Shown here: positions 19,762-27,926 of the stretch, in pieces
How the letters are laid out: every line of letters starts with the position of its first letter
How positions within the stretch are numbered: the stretch's first letter is position 1
Assembly: GCF_002156875.1 (NCBI RefSeq)
Contig: NZ_NCSY01000006.1
Location: 62,001 to 126,000, forward strand
Length of the DNA stretch: 64,000 nt
From: Bacillus sp. EAC
GTDB lineage: Bacteria; Bacillota; Bacilli; Bacillales; Bacillaceae_G
Direction of reading: 5' to 3'
The notes under the pieces: generated by a model
Told to the model about the DNA's origin: nothing
The model's database searches: none
The model's input: only the letters and a program-made list of their open reading frames with translations
Translations under genes and position numbers: made by a program

Positions 19762-19794
19762 GTCAATCTACATAAGTACAATATGTAGATTGAC
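19762..19794 (-). promoter_or_regulatory. 13-bp perfect inverted repeat in the trxA leader
   Basis: GTCAATCTACATA - 7 nt - TATGTAGATTGAC, ending a few bases before the trxA SD (19759-19750). It could be an operator or a 5' stem-loop that protects the mRNA or gates ribosome access. No known box fits. Confidence 0.6.
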
Positions 19795-19914
19795 ATAATT
19801 TGTTATAATTTTAAAGAAAGTATACCATATGAGAATTAGCATTTTCTATTTATTTGCTCAAACTTACTATTTCCAAACAAATTGTTGATATACCGATGAA
19901 AGGACTAAAAAAAA

Positions 19915-20406
19915 ATGATAACTTTTGAAAAAATTACACAAGATTTAATTGATGTAATTGTAGAAATCACAAATTCAAACCCAAATTACAATTTAATGGA
20001 GAACGGGAAACTAGATCGGTCGAAAAAAGCACTTTTTGAAGAATATTTTGGGCCATCTCATCCTAGTGAAACTTACTTTATTAAATTAGATGATACTTAT
20101 ATAGGATTAATTGATTTTCTTGAACTAAATCCAAGAGATGGTTTTCCTTGGCTTGGACTATTAATGATTCATGGTGATTATCAGGGCTATGGGTTTGGTA
20201 CTAATGCGTTCATATTTTTTGAAGACTTATTGAAGGAAAGAAATAAACATGCACTTAGACTAGGCGTTTTGGTGAATAATCCTCAAGCTAAATCTTTTTG
20301 GTTATCTCACGGATTCAAATACATTGAAAATAAAATAAACACTGAAGGTATTGAAGTAGAAGTTTACGAAAAAAATTATTCTGCCGAGAATATAAGCGAC
20401 AATTAA
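19915..20406 (+). CDS. GNAT family N-acetyltransferase
   Basis: 163 residues. The fold core is FPWLGLLMIHGDYQGYGFGTNAFIFFEDLL, with the acetyl-CoA loop QGYGFG, followed by LRLGVLVNNPQAKSFWLSHGFKYIE, typical of the Acetyltransf_1 group. SD AAAGGA. Substrate unknown. It stands alone, divergent from trxA. Confidence 0.75.
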   Translation: MITFEKITQDLIDVIVEITNSNPNYNLMENGKLDRSKKALFEEYFGPSHPSETYFIKLDDTYIGLIDFLELNPRDGFPWLGLLMIHGDYQGYGFGTNAFIFFEDLLKERNKHALRLGVLVNNPQAKSFWLSHGFKYIENKINTEGIEVEVYEKNYSAENISDN

Positions 20407-20489
20407 CTTAAATTACTTTTTTTATTTTTTCAGACTCTTTTTTGTAGATTTTTGACTTGAAAAAAGTTTTGTTACAGAAAATTGCTGAA

Positions 20490-20597
20490 AGTGTGAGTTA
20501 ACTGTGTGTCGAGTGGTAAGATGACTTGCAGGAGGTCCTGCTTCGGAAGCTACCTCTTACCGCACCGAAAGTAAACATCCTGGAGTGTCAATCAACT
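20490..20597 (-). repeat. Intergenic repeat, diverged (minus orientation)
   Basis: GTTAACTG at the left end, GCAGGAGGTCCTGCTTCGGA inside and AAACATCCTGGAGTGTCAAT then CAAC at the right end. The centre differs from other copies. It fills most of the 336-bp gap between the GNAT gene and the FbpB-like gene. Confidence 0.65.
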
Positions 20598-20686
20598 AAA
20601 TAACAAAATGTTTACAAAAACAGCTATATTTTTATGGACACAATTTTGTAATAAATAGAATAAATTTTCTCTTTATTTTATGTTAA

Positions 20687-20715
20687 TATAATATTGAATA
20701 TAGAAATAATATTCA
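20687..20715 (+). promoter_or_regulatory. -10 element and dyad upstream of the FbpB-like gene
   Basis: TATAAT (20687-20692) followed by an inverted repeat TGAATAT-7 nt-ATATTCA (20695-20715). FbpB in B. subtilis is Fur-regulated, but this dyad is a poor match to the Fur consensus, so its ligand is open. Confidence 0.35.
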
Positions 20716-20742
20716 GAAATTAACATAGATAGGAGTGGCACA

Positions 20743-20901
20743 ATGAGAAAAACTTTTCGAAAATCATTTAATCAATTAGTAAATGAAAATAAACAATCTT
20801 TACTAAGTAACAAAGAGGAAATTGAAAAAATCGAAAGAAAGATTGAAAAACGCCACGAATCTGGATCCGGGGCTAATAGACTAACGAAAGTTATTTCATA
20901 A
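20743..20901 (+). CDS. FbpB-like small basic protein
   Basis: A 52-codon gene: MRKTFRKSFNQLVNENKQSL, then a charged E/K helix ending IEKRHES. This pattern (basic N-terminus, K-S-F-x-x-L-V-x-x-N-K, then amphipathic charged helix) fits the FbpB/SenS-type small basic proteins. B. subtilis FbpB acts with the sRNA FsrA in the iron-sparing response. SD AGGAGTG eight bases upstream and a terminator after it support a real gene. Family assignment is from memory of the motif. Confidence 0.7.
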   Translation: MRKTFRKSFNQLVNENKQSLLSNKEEIEKIERKIEKRHESGSGANRLTKVIS

Positions 20902-20907
20902 ATTTAA

Positions 20908-20945
20908 AAGTAATCCTTGAATTTTATAAGGATTACTTTTTTTAT
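20908..20945 (+). terminator. Terminator after the FbpB-like gene
   Basis: AAAGTAATCCTTG / AAGGATTACTTT stem followed by a T run. Confidence 0.85.
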
Positions 20946-21081
20946 TTTGTAATCTTTAAATGTTTTTGAAATGTTAATGTTCAAGTGAATCAGAGACACC
21001 TTTTCTTTCAAAAATAGGCGAACTCTTATAATTAATTAATCGTACTATATTGTACATTGGTCTAGGAATAGGAGGAATCGT

Positions 21082-21306
21082 ATGCATCCGTTTTGGAATT
21101 TCCCGCCGCAATACCCTACTAGAAATGGTCATGGTCATGTACAAATGGATAATCAGAACGTCATCCAAATGATTATGAATCTTGAAAATCAAATTGGAAA
21201 CCTTGTTAAAGCGATTGAAGCAAATAATGAATTACTTCGATCAATTGAGCAAAAACAAAATCAAGTCGTCACAAGTGGCGGCGGCTCAGTCATTGTTAGA
21301 ATGTAG
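21082..21306 (+). CDS. Small protein of unknown function with coiled-coil centre
   Basis: 74 residues: an aromatic/Pro N-terminus (MHPFWNFPPQYPTRNGHGHV), a predicted coiled coil (about 26-62, heptads of I/L/N with E and K) and a short GGGS-V-I-V-R tail. AGGAGG lies six bases before the ATG and a strong terminator follows. The layout recalls small spore-associated proteins such as the GerP group, but I cannot name a family. Confidence 0.65.
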   Translation: MHPFWNFPPQYPTRNGHGHVQMDNQNVIQMIMNLENQIGNLVKAIEANNELLRSIEQKQNQVVTSGGGSVIVRM

Positions 21307-21345
21307 TAAGTCAAAAAACATTATCTTAAATAGAAGGAAAAGAAC

Positions 21346-21382
21346 AAAAAGGGACTTCATTCAAAATGAAGTCCTTTTTGTT
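21346..21382. terminator. Bidirectional terminator between the 74-residue gene and etfA
   Basis: AAAAAGGGACTTCATT / AATGAAGTCCTTTTT stem between convergent genes. Confidence 0.85.
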
Positions 21383-21426
21383 GATAGCATTATTTCTAAA
21401 TTGCTTTACTGTTTAGATCACACGTC

Positions 21427-22404
21427 TTACGAATTAACTAGAACTGCTTTAAATTCTTCTGTTAATAATGGTAATACTTCAAATAGATCTCCTACAATAC
21501 CGTAGTCAGCTACTTTGAAGATATTTGCTTCAGGGTCTTTGTTGATAGCTACAATAACTTTTGAGTTCGACATACCAGCTAAATGCTGAATGGCACCAGA
21601 AATACCACATGCAATATATAAATCAGGCGTAACTACTTTACCAGTTTGACCAATTTGTAATGAGTAATCACAGTAATTAGCGTCGCATGCACCACGCGAT
21701 GCTCCTACAGCTGCGCCTAATACAGTTGCTAATTCTTTTAATGGATTAAAGCCTTCTTCACTCTTCACTCCACGTCCGCCAGCAACAACGATTTTTGCTT
21801 CTGAAAGATCTACACCTTCACTCGCTTTACGTACCACATCTTTAACGATTGAACGTAAGTCTTTAATTTCAACTGTTACAGATGTAACATCTCCTGTACG
21901 AGAAGTATCTTTTTCTAGTGGAGCGATATTATTTGGACGAATTGTCGCAAATATGAAAGGATCGACCATTACTTTTTTCTCGAACGCTTTACCAGAGTAA
22001 ATTGGGCGAGTAAATATAACATTTCCACCAGCTAATTCAATAGCAGTTACGTCAGATATAAGACCACTTTGAAGTCTAGCAGCTAGTTTAGGTGATAAGT
22101 CTTTACCTAAAGCTGTATGACCTATTACAAGTCCTTCTGGTTTTTCTTGTTCAATTACTGCAAGAAGTGCTTGAGAATAGCCATCAGAAGTATATGAAGC
22201 TAATTTTGCATCTTCAACAACGATTGCGCGATCTGCTCCAAATTGAATCATTTCACTTGCTAATGCATTTACTGATTGACCTACTATAACGGCAACAACT
22301 TCTCCACCTTCAGCAATTGTCTTAGCCGTACTTACTGCCTCGAATGAAACATTACGTAGTGAACCTTCGCGAACTTCGCCTAATACTAATACTTTACGTG
22401 ACAT
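21427..22404 (-). CDS. etfA: Electron transfer flavoprotein alpha subunit
   Basis: Accepts electrons from acyl-CoA dehydrogenases and passes them to the membrane quinone pool. 325 residues with the C-terminal FAD-binding segment IVVAGGRGVKSEEGF, GASRGACDANY, QIGQTGKVVTPDLYIACGISGAIQHLAGM and AINKDPEANIFKVADYGIVGD. The start is the ATG at 22404 behind GGAGGG. Last gene of a block lcfA-fadR-fadB-etfB-etfA that runs in one direction, as in B. subtilis. Confidence 0.96.
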   Translation of the reverse strand: MSRKVLVLGEVREGSLRNVSFEAVSTAKTIAEGGEVVAVIVGQSVNALASEMIQFGADRAIVVEDAKLASYTSDGYSQALLAVIEQEKPEGLVIGHTALGKDLSPKLAARLQSGLISDVTAIELAGGNVIFTRPIYSGKAFEKKVMVDPFIFATIRPNNIAPLEKDTSRTGDVTSVTVEIKDLRSIVKDVVRKASEGVDLSEAKIVVAGGRGVKSEEGFNPLKELATVLGAAVGASRGACDANYCDYSLQIGQTGKVVTPDLYIACGISGAIQHLAGMSNSKVIVAINKDPEANIFKVADYGIVGDLFEVLPLLTEEFKAVLVNS

Positions 22405-22462
22405 GTTATTTCCCTCCAAAATTTTCTATTACTCTATTATTCTGTTCCAATATTCTAATAAA

Positions 22463-23236
22463 TTAGATTACTTTTGCTTCTGAGCGTAATAAAGATACTA
22501 GTTCTTTTACTTGATCAGCTAAGTCACCAGAAAGTACTTTACCAGCTTCTTTTTTAGCAGGTAAATAAATTTCGATTGTTTTTGTTTTAGCTTGAACATC
22601 ATCTTCTTCTAAATCTAAATCATCTAATTCAAGTTCATCTAAAGGTTTTTTCTTAGCTTTCATAATACCTGGTAAAGAAGGATAACGTGGTTCGTTCAGC
22701 CCTTGTTGAGCAGTAATTAATAAAGGTAGAGATGTTTCGATAATTTCTGTATCCCCCTCTACATCACGCTCAATTGTAACTGTTGTCCCACTGATTTCTA
22801 ATTTAGTAATTGTAGTCACGTAAGGAATATTTAACAATTCTGCGACGCGAGGTCCTACTTGACCAGTTCCACCATCAATTGCAACATTTCCAGCTAAAAT
22901 AATTGAAGGGTCTTTGTCTTCTAAATATTTAGCAATAAGTGTAGATGTTGTGAATTGATCACTATTTTCTACATCATCTTCAACGTTAATTAAAACAGCT
23001 TTATCAGCTCCCATTGCTAATGCAGTGCGAAGTTCTTTTTCGCTATCTTCATTTCCAATTGTAACTATAGTAACTTCACCACCGTGAGTATCGCGGATTT
23101 GAATTGCTTCTTCAACTGCATACTCATCGTATGGATTTATAATAAATTCAGCGCCATCCTCTTGAATCGCACCATTTGAAATTGTAATCTTTTCTTCAGT
23201 ATCAAACGTTCTTTTTAATAGTACATAAATGTTCAT
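22463..23236 (-). CDS. etfB: Electron transfer flavoprotein beta subunit
   Basis: Partner of EtfA. 257 residues with the AMP-binding region and the ETF-beta signature region (VAELLNIPYVTTITKLE..., EPRYPSLPGIMKAKKKPL). The N-terminus MNIYVLLKRTFDTEEKI matches the family. Of two adjacent ATG codons, the second (23236) has the better spacing to AGGAGGG. It is 58 bp upstream of etfA. Confidence 0.96.
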   Translation of the reverse strand: MNIYVLLKRTFDTEEKITISNGAIQEDGAEFIINPYDEYAVEEAIQIRDTHGGEVTIVTIGNEDSEKELRTALAMGADKAVLINVEDDVENSDQFTTSTLIAKYLEDKDPSIILAGNVAIDGGTGQVGPRVAELLNIPYVTTITKLEISGTTVTIERDVEGDTEIIETSLPLLITAQQGLNEPRYPSLPGIMKAKKKPLDELELDDLDLEEDDVQAKTKTIEIYLPAKKEAGKVLSGDLADQVKELVSLLRSEAKVI

Positions 23237-23292
23237 CATTAAACCCTCCTAGGATATGTTAACTACATCTATTTTTTAAAATATTAAACTAC

Positions 23293-24063
23293 TTATTTAT
23301 TAAAAACAGGTTTTCTTTTTTCTAAAAATGCCGTAATTCCTTCTTTTGCATCAATAGTAGTGAAGATTTCACCAAATAATCTCGATTCTTCTTCAACAGC
23401 TTCATGATAAGCAGAAGTTCTAGTAGATGATAGTAGTTGAATCACATATTCAATTGATTGTTTGCTTTTTTGAGAAATTTTCATTGCTAAATTTTTAGCT
23501 TCTTCTAATAAATTTTCTTCAGGCACAACAATCGTTGCTAAGCCGTACTTACCAGCTTCGACTCCAGAAATTGGTTCAGCTGTTGCCAACATCACTAACG
23601 CTTTGTCTCTACCAACGTAACGTGGAAGTCGTTGTGTACCTGCAAACCCTGGGATAATCCCTAAATTTAATTCAGGTAATCCAAGTTTGGCATTCTCTGC
23701 AACAATTCGAATATGACAGCTCATTGCAAATTCAAGTCCTCCACCTAATGCCGCACCATGAATTGCTGCAATGATAGGTTTAGGGAAATTTTCAACACGG
23801 TCAAATACTAATTGGCCTTTTCTTGCAACAGCTGCTGCATCTTCCGCACTTTTGAACGAAGTAAATTCTTTAATATCCGCACCAGCAGAAAAAAATCTAC
23901 CTTCTCCATGGAATACTAGAACTCTTACATCATCATTTTTTTCTAATTCATTTAACTGTTGAACTATATCAGCAAATACTACTGATGACATTGCATTTGC
24001 TGGTGGATTTTGAATTGTTAAAATTGCTACACCATTCGAAATTGAACATTGAAGTAAGCTCAC
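23293..24063 (-). CDS. fadB: Enoyl-CoA hydratase
   Basis: Hydrates trans-2-enoyl-CoA in beta-oxidation. 256 residues of the crotonase family: oxyanion segment RFFSAGADIKEF, the second oxyanion Gly in HGAALGGGLEFAM, and the catalytic pair of Glu in GGGLEFAM and LPELNLGIIPGFAGTQRLPR. The start is GTG (MSLLQCSI) nine bases after AGGGAGG. It lies 12 bp after fadR, matching the B. subtilis ysiB/fadB position. Confidence 0.92.
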   Translation of the reverse strand: MSLLQCSISNGVAILTIQNPPANAMSSVVFADIVQQLNELEKNDDVRVLVFHGEGRFFSAGADIKEFTSFKSAEDAAAVARKGQLVFDRVENFPKPIIAAIHGAALGGGLEFAMSCHIRIVAENAKLGLPELNLGIIPGFAGTQRLPRYVGRDKALVMLATAEPISGVEAGKYGLATIVVPEENLLEEAKNLAMKISQKSKQSIEYVIQLLSSTRTSAYHEAVEEESRLFGEIFTTIDAKEGITAFLEKRKPVFNK

Positions 24064-24075
24064 AACTTTTCCTCC

Positions 24076-24687
24076 CTATTGTCCTATTGTACTAGAACGT
24101 TCTTTTTGATACCCGCACCCTCTTATTAATAATTGGTGAACTCTCTCGGCATTTGCTTGTAGACTTTGATTTTGCCCAGTCATTACCCAATGAGTCATCA
24201 CTTCATCAATTGTGCCAAATATCATTTGTCTAGCCAAACGAATATCTAATTGATTATCAAACAAACCTTCTTTTACACCTTCATTTAAAATTGAATCAAT
24301 GATATGTAAATATTCTCTAAGTACCTCATTAATCCTTAAACGAAGGTCTAAATTTGTTTGTCTAACTTCTAATTGCATGACGATAGCTAAATTTGAATCC
24401 TTCGACATTTCATGAAAATGAGTTTTCACCAACGTTAATAATTTCGATACCGCGTCAGGATTACCTGCAATTTCTTCACGAATTTTTTCGGAAAACATAC
24501 CCATTTTTTCTTCAAATAAAGAAATTAAGATAGATTCTTTATTTTTAAAATATAAATAGATCGTTCCATCAGCTACTCCAGCTTGTTTCGCAATTTTTGA
24601 TACTTGCGCTTGATGGTAACCGTTTTCAGCAATAACTATAACAGCAGCATCAATTATTTGTTTATATTTTGGTTTATCTCTTTTCAT
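24076..24687 (-). CDS. fadR: TetR family fatty acid degradation repressor FadR
   Basis: 203 residues with an N-terminal TetR HTH (KYKQIIDAAVIVIAENGYHQAQVSKIAKQAGVADGTIYLYFKNKESIL, about 8-55) and a C-terminal ligand domain. In B. subtilis FadR represses beta-oxidation genes until long-chain acyl-CoA binds. The same position next to fadB and lcfA supports this. The start is the ATG at 24687 behind AAAGGAG; the frame extends further up but over the operator. A perfect FadR box overlaps the promoter, implying autorepression. Confidence 0.93.
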   Translation of the reverse strand: MKRDKPKYKQIIDAAVIVIAENGYHQAQVSKIAKQAGVADGTIYLYFKNKESILISLFEEKMGMFSEKIREEIAGNPDAVSKLLTLVKTHFHEMSKDSNLAIVMQLEVRQTNLDLRLRINEVLREYLHIIDSILNEGVKEGLFDNQLDIRLARQMIFGTIDEVMTHWVMTGQNQSLQANAERVHQLLIRGCGYQKERSSTIGQ

Positions 24688-24708
24688 CTTCGTATACTCC
24701 TTTAACAG

Positions 24709-24726
24709 TGAATGAATCATCATTCA
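24709..24726 (-). promoter_or_regulatory. FadR box upstream of fadR
   Basis: TGAATGATGATTCATTCA, 18 bp, fits TGAATGANTANTCATTCA with one change and lies about 22 bp before the fadR start. Confidence 0.8.
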
Positions 24727-24791
24727 TATTTTCATAATACTAACTTATCAGAAAATTGTCAATTGTCCTTTAATACATTTTTCTGTAAAAA

Positions 24792-24809
24792 ACATGAACC
24801 ATCATTCTA
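24792..24809 (-). promoter_or_regulatory. Second, weaker FadR-like box
   Basis: Minus strand GAATGATGGTTCATG: half-sites GAATGA and TCAT at FadR spacing, about 70 bp above the first box. Confidence 0.4.
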
Positions 24810-24919
24810 ACTATATTTTTTATTTATTTTACCATTCTTCACTATTCTAGTTTGGTAGAATTTCAAAAAAATATTAATAAAAATAGGGATGTAGGAAATA
24901 ACATCCCTTAAATAAATTT

Positions 24920-26626
24920 TTATGATAATTTTTCTTCAGTATCTTCATTTTCACTATTTCTTTGTTTTTCTTCTTCCACTAATGTTCTTCTTAATATTTT
25001 ACCAATCGCAGTTTTTGGAAGTTCATTTCTAAACTCATAATGTCTTGGTACTTTATAAGCAGCCAAATATTTACGACTAAATTCATCTAGTTCGGCCTCA
25101 GTAACAAATTTACCTTCTTTTAAAACAATAAATGCCTTAACTGTTTCACCACGATATGGATCTGGAATTCCGATTACAACAGTTTCCTGTACTGCTTCAT
25201 GTTCATATAATACTTCTTCTACATCTCTTGGATAAACATTAAATCCACCAGCATTAATCATGTCTTTCTTCCGATCAACAATATAAAAGAAGCCTTCTTC
25301 ATCCATATATCCTAAATCTCCAGTGAACAACCAACCATCTTTTAACGTTGCAGCCGTTTCCTCAGGACGATTCCAATACCCTTTCATTACCTGAGGACCA
25401 GAGACGATTAATTCACCGATTTCTCGAACTGGTACTTCTTCTCCCGTTTCCAATGAAACAATTTTAGCGTCCGTATTCGGCCATGGAACTCCTATACTTC
25501 CTGAAACTCGTTTATCCCAAAGAAAATTACTATGAGTTATTGGAGAAGCTTCTGATAATCCATAACCTTCTACTAATTTCCCGCCTGTCACTTTTTCAAA
25601 TTGTTCCTGCACCTCTACTGGTAATGCTGCTGAACCGCTCAAGCAAGAGTGTATACAAGAAATATCATATTTTGAAAGATCAGGGTGATTTAATAAAGCA
25701 ATATACATTGTCGGTGCACCAGGAAACAGTGTTGGTCGATATTTCTTAATGGCTTCAAGCATTTGAGAAGCATCAAATTTAGGTATTATAATCATTTCGT
25801 ATGCGCACATAATCGAAAGATTCATACAAGCAGTCATTCCATAAACATGGAAAAATGGTAATACAGTTAGAATTTTTTCTTGTCCTTTACGGCTTTTATA
25901 TAACCATTTTTCAGACATTAGTGTATTTGATGCCAAGTTTTTATGAGTTAACATTACCCCTTTTGGAAAACCAGTTGTTCCACCCGTATATTGAAGAATA
26001 GCCACATCATCTATACTTGTATTTGATAAATCCGTCTCAATCGGAGCTGATACTTGCATTATATAATTAAATTGGTGAATTGAATGATCTGATGGAATTT
26101 CAGGTGCTTTAGGTTGCTTAGAAAGTGGGTATAGAATTTTTTTTACAAACGGTAGATAATCTCTAACTCCAGTAACGAAAATATGCTGAAGGTTAGTCGC
26201 TTTTTTTACTGAGTAAACTCTATTAATCAATAAATCTAAACAAATAATAGCAACTGCTCCGCTATCGTTCATTTGGTATTCTAATTCACGTTCGGTATAT
26301 AGGGGATTTGTTTGAACAATAATTGCATCAGCAAAAAGTATACCGTAATATGCAATGACTGCTTGAGGACTATTTGGTAACATGATTGCAACTCGATCAC
26401 CTTTTTTAATACCTAAGTTTCGTAAATAATTTGCAAATCGTAAAGATTGAATATAAATTTCATTAAACGTCATTTCTTTCCCAAGGAAATTAAGCGCTTT
26501 CTTATTAGGATATTTTAAAGCAGTCTTTTTTAAATAAATTGGAAGAAGTTCAAAATCGTCGTCTAATGTTGTTGGTATTTGCTCAGGATATTGACTCACC
26601 CATGGTTTTACTCTTAGTTCCTCCAT
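24920..26626 (-). CDS. lcfA: Long-chain fatty acid-CoA ligase
   Basis: Activates fatty acids to acyl-CoA with ATP, the entry to beta-oxidation. About 568 residues of the ANL superfamily: P-loop YTGGTTGFPKGVML (A3), EGYGLSEASP (A5), GWLFTGDLGYMDEEGFFYIVDRKKDMI (A7/A8) and the catalytic lysine segment LPKTAIGKILRR near the C-terminus. The start is taken as the ATG at 26626 with GGTGGTG upstream; GTG codons four and three codons earlier are possible. First gene of the lcfA-fadR-fadB-etfB-etfA block. Confidence 0.93.
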   Translation of the reverse strand: MEELRVKPWVSQYPEQIPTTLDDDFELLPIYLKKTALKYPNKKALNFLGKEMTFNEIYIQSLRFANYLRNLGIKKGDRVAIMLPNSPQAVIAYYGILFADAIIVQTNPLYTERELEYQMNDSGAVAIICLDLLINRVYSVKKATNLQHIFVTGVRDYLPFVKKILYPLSKQPKAPEIPSDHSIHQFNYIMQVSAPIETDLSNTSIDDVAILQYTGGTTGFPKGVMLTHKNLASNTLMSEKWLYKSRKGQEKILTVLPFFHVYGMTACMNLSIMCAYEMIIIPKFDASQMLEAIKKYRPTLFPGAPTMYIALLNHPDLSKYDISCIHSCLSGSAALPVEVQEQFEKVTGGKLVEGYGLSEASPITHSNFLWDKRVSGSIGVPWPNTDAKIVSLETGEEVPVREIGELIVSGPQVMKGYWNRPEETAATLKDGWLFTGDLGYMDEEGFFYIVDRKKDMINAGGFNVYPRDVEEVLYEHEAVQETVVIGIPDPYRGETVKAFIVLKEGKFVTEAELDEFSRKYLAAYKVPRHYEFRNELPKTAIGKILRRTLVEEEKQRNSENEDTEEKLS

Positions 26627-26660
26627 ACCATTCACCACCAGTAGTTTTATAGTAAGTTCA

Positions 26661-26676
26661 TACTAAAATTAGTATA
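26661..26676 (-). promoter_or_regulatory. Perfect palindrome upstream of lcfA
   Basis: ATACTAA-AA-TTAGTAT, 35 bp before the lcfA start. It does not match the FadR box; it could be another operator for the fatty acid genes. Confidence 0.4.
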
Positions 26677-26758
26677 TGACAGTAATTATCTACGCACAAT
26701 CAAAATATTAAGAATATTTAATCTTTTAAGTCAATAATGTGATTTTCTGATTGTCTTA

Positions 26759-27568
26759 TCAGTTGACAAGTTCCTTAATCAACGTTTCATTTTGATAGTT
26801 AAAATCGGAAGGAAGATCGTTTCGGTTAATTAATAAACCAAAATTATATTCTTCTACATTTTCTAGTTTTAAAGATTTTACTTTTGCTTCAGAAGAGATC
26901 TGTGCAATTAGGTTATTAATGAATGCATATTGAGATTCAATAACTGTTGTTGCTAGATGAAACGTTCCTTTTAAATCATTTTCTATAATCATGCGAGCTT
27001 GTTTGGCAATTCTGTTGTCTAAAGCATGATTTAAATAGATATTTTCATAAGCTTCAATTTCCAATGCATTCTTAATTTTATCCTTTATTTCATTTAATCT
27101 AGGAGAATTTTGCCCCCAAACCATTGGCAGCCTTAAAATGATCCCGCGTTCACCTAATTCTTCTTTAATAAGATTCTCGCAGTTAATCTTAAATTGACCA
27201 TAATCAGATTCGGCACGAGGCAAATCGTCTTCCGCATGATGCTTTGTTACTTCACCATCAAAAACATTCGTCGTTGAACAAAATAAAAATTTCGTTGAAG
27301 TGGATTTTATTTTATTTACGATATTCTTGTGTGCTTCTATTTGAGTAGTAAAATCTCCTCTTAAGCATGAGATAATAATATTCGGATTAATCTTTTCAAT
27401 CCAATCCGAAATTTTCTTATATTCATCTATATTCCATTGAAGTTGGAATGAATCTGCAATTTCTAATTTTGTTTGATTATATGTACCATATACCTCATAA
27501 GTTGAAGATAATTCCTTCGTTAAAGCTTTCCCAACTAGTCCACTTGCTCCTAATATTAATATTTTCAT
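26759..27568 (-). CDS. RmlD-like NAD(P)-dependent sugar nucleotide reductase/epimerase
   Basis: 269 residues. Rossmann start MKILILGASGLVGKALTKEL (GxxGxxG), a Ser/Thr pair in FLFCSTTNVFDG, and the catalytic YGQFK (Y-x3-K), all as in extended short-chain dehydrogenases of the dTDP-4-dehydrorhamnose reductase (RmlD) group. The usual RmlD substrate motifs cannot be confirmed, so the substrate is open. SD AAGGAGA. A monocistronic gene away from rfbA. Confidence 0.7.
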   Translation of the reverse strand: MKILILGASGLVGKALTKELSSTYEVYGTYNQTKLEIADSFQLQWNIDEYKKISDWIEKINPNIIISCLRGDFTTQIEAHKNIVNKIKSTSTKFLFCSTTNVFDGEVTKHHAEDDLPRAESDYGQFKINCENLIKEELGERGIILRLPMVWGQNSPRLNEIKDKIKNALEIEAYENIYLNHALDNRIAKQARMIIENDLKGTFHLATTVIESQYAFINNLIAQISSEAKVKSLKLENVEEYNFGLLINRNDLPSDFNYQNETLIKELVN

Positions 27569-27700
27569 AGTTGCATCTCCTTTTTACAAAATATTTAAAT
27601 GACTTGTGTTATATTGAATGTAACACAAATAATCTTATTATTAAAAATTTATTTTTTTATCTGTTTTCATATTCTTTGTTGCTATTTATCTTGTAGAATA

Positions 27701-27832
27701 GTTGATTTCAACTTTAGGATGCTCGCTTTCCTTTTGGCAGGCGGAGAGCCTGCTTTAGCGCATTCTAGTCTAAGGTGTCTCACCTTCCTGCTATTCCCAC
27801 TGAAGTATCGCACCTTCTGTTCCAATCAACTT
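27701..27832 (+). repeat. Intergenic repeat, full copy (plus orientation)
   Basis: GTTGATTTCAACTTTAGGAT, GCTCGCTTTCC, GAGAGCCTGC, GTGTCTCACCTTCCTGCTA, CCAATCAACTTC. The ends are inverted (GTTGATT/AATCAAC). It fills the 358-bp gap between the RmlD-like gene and dat; nothing else is seen apart from the dat SD. Confidence 0.85.
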
Positions 27833-27926
27833 CTTTATTAACAGTTTGCTTTAAAACCACATTCTTTTTGAAGAGAGTTTTGTTTTTTTCTGCCTATATT
27901 TAAAATGTTAAAGGAGTGAGAATGAT

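Noticed and set aside
27599-27841. 80-codon frame upstream of dat
   Set aside because: It runs through the intergenic repeat and has no SD.
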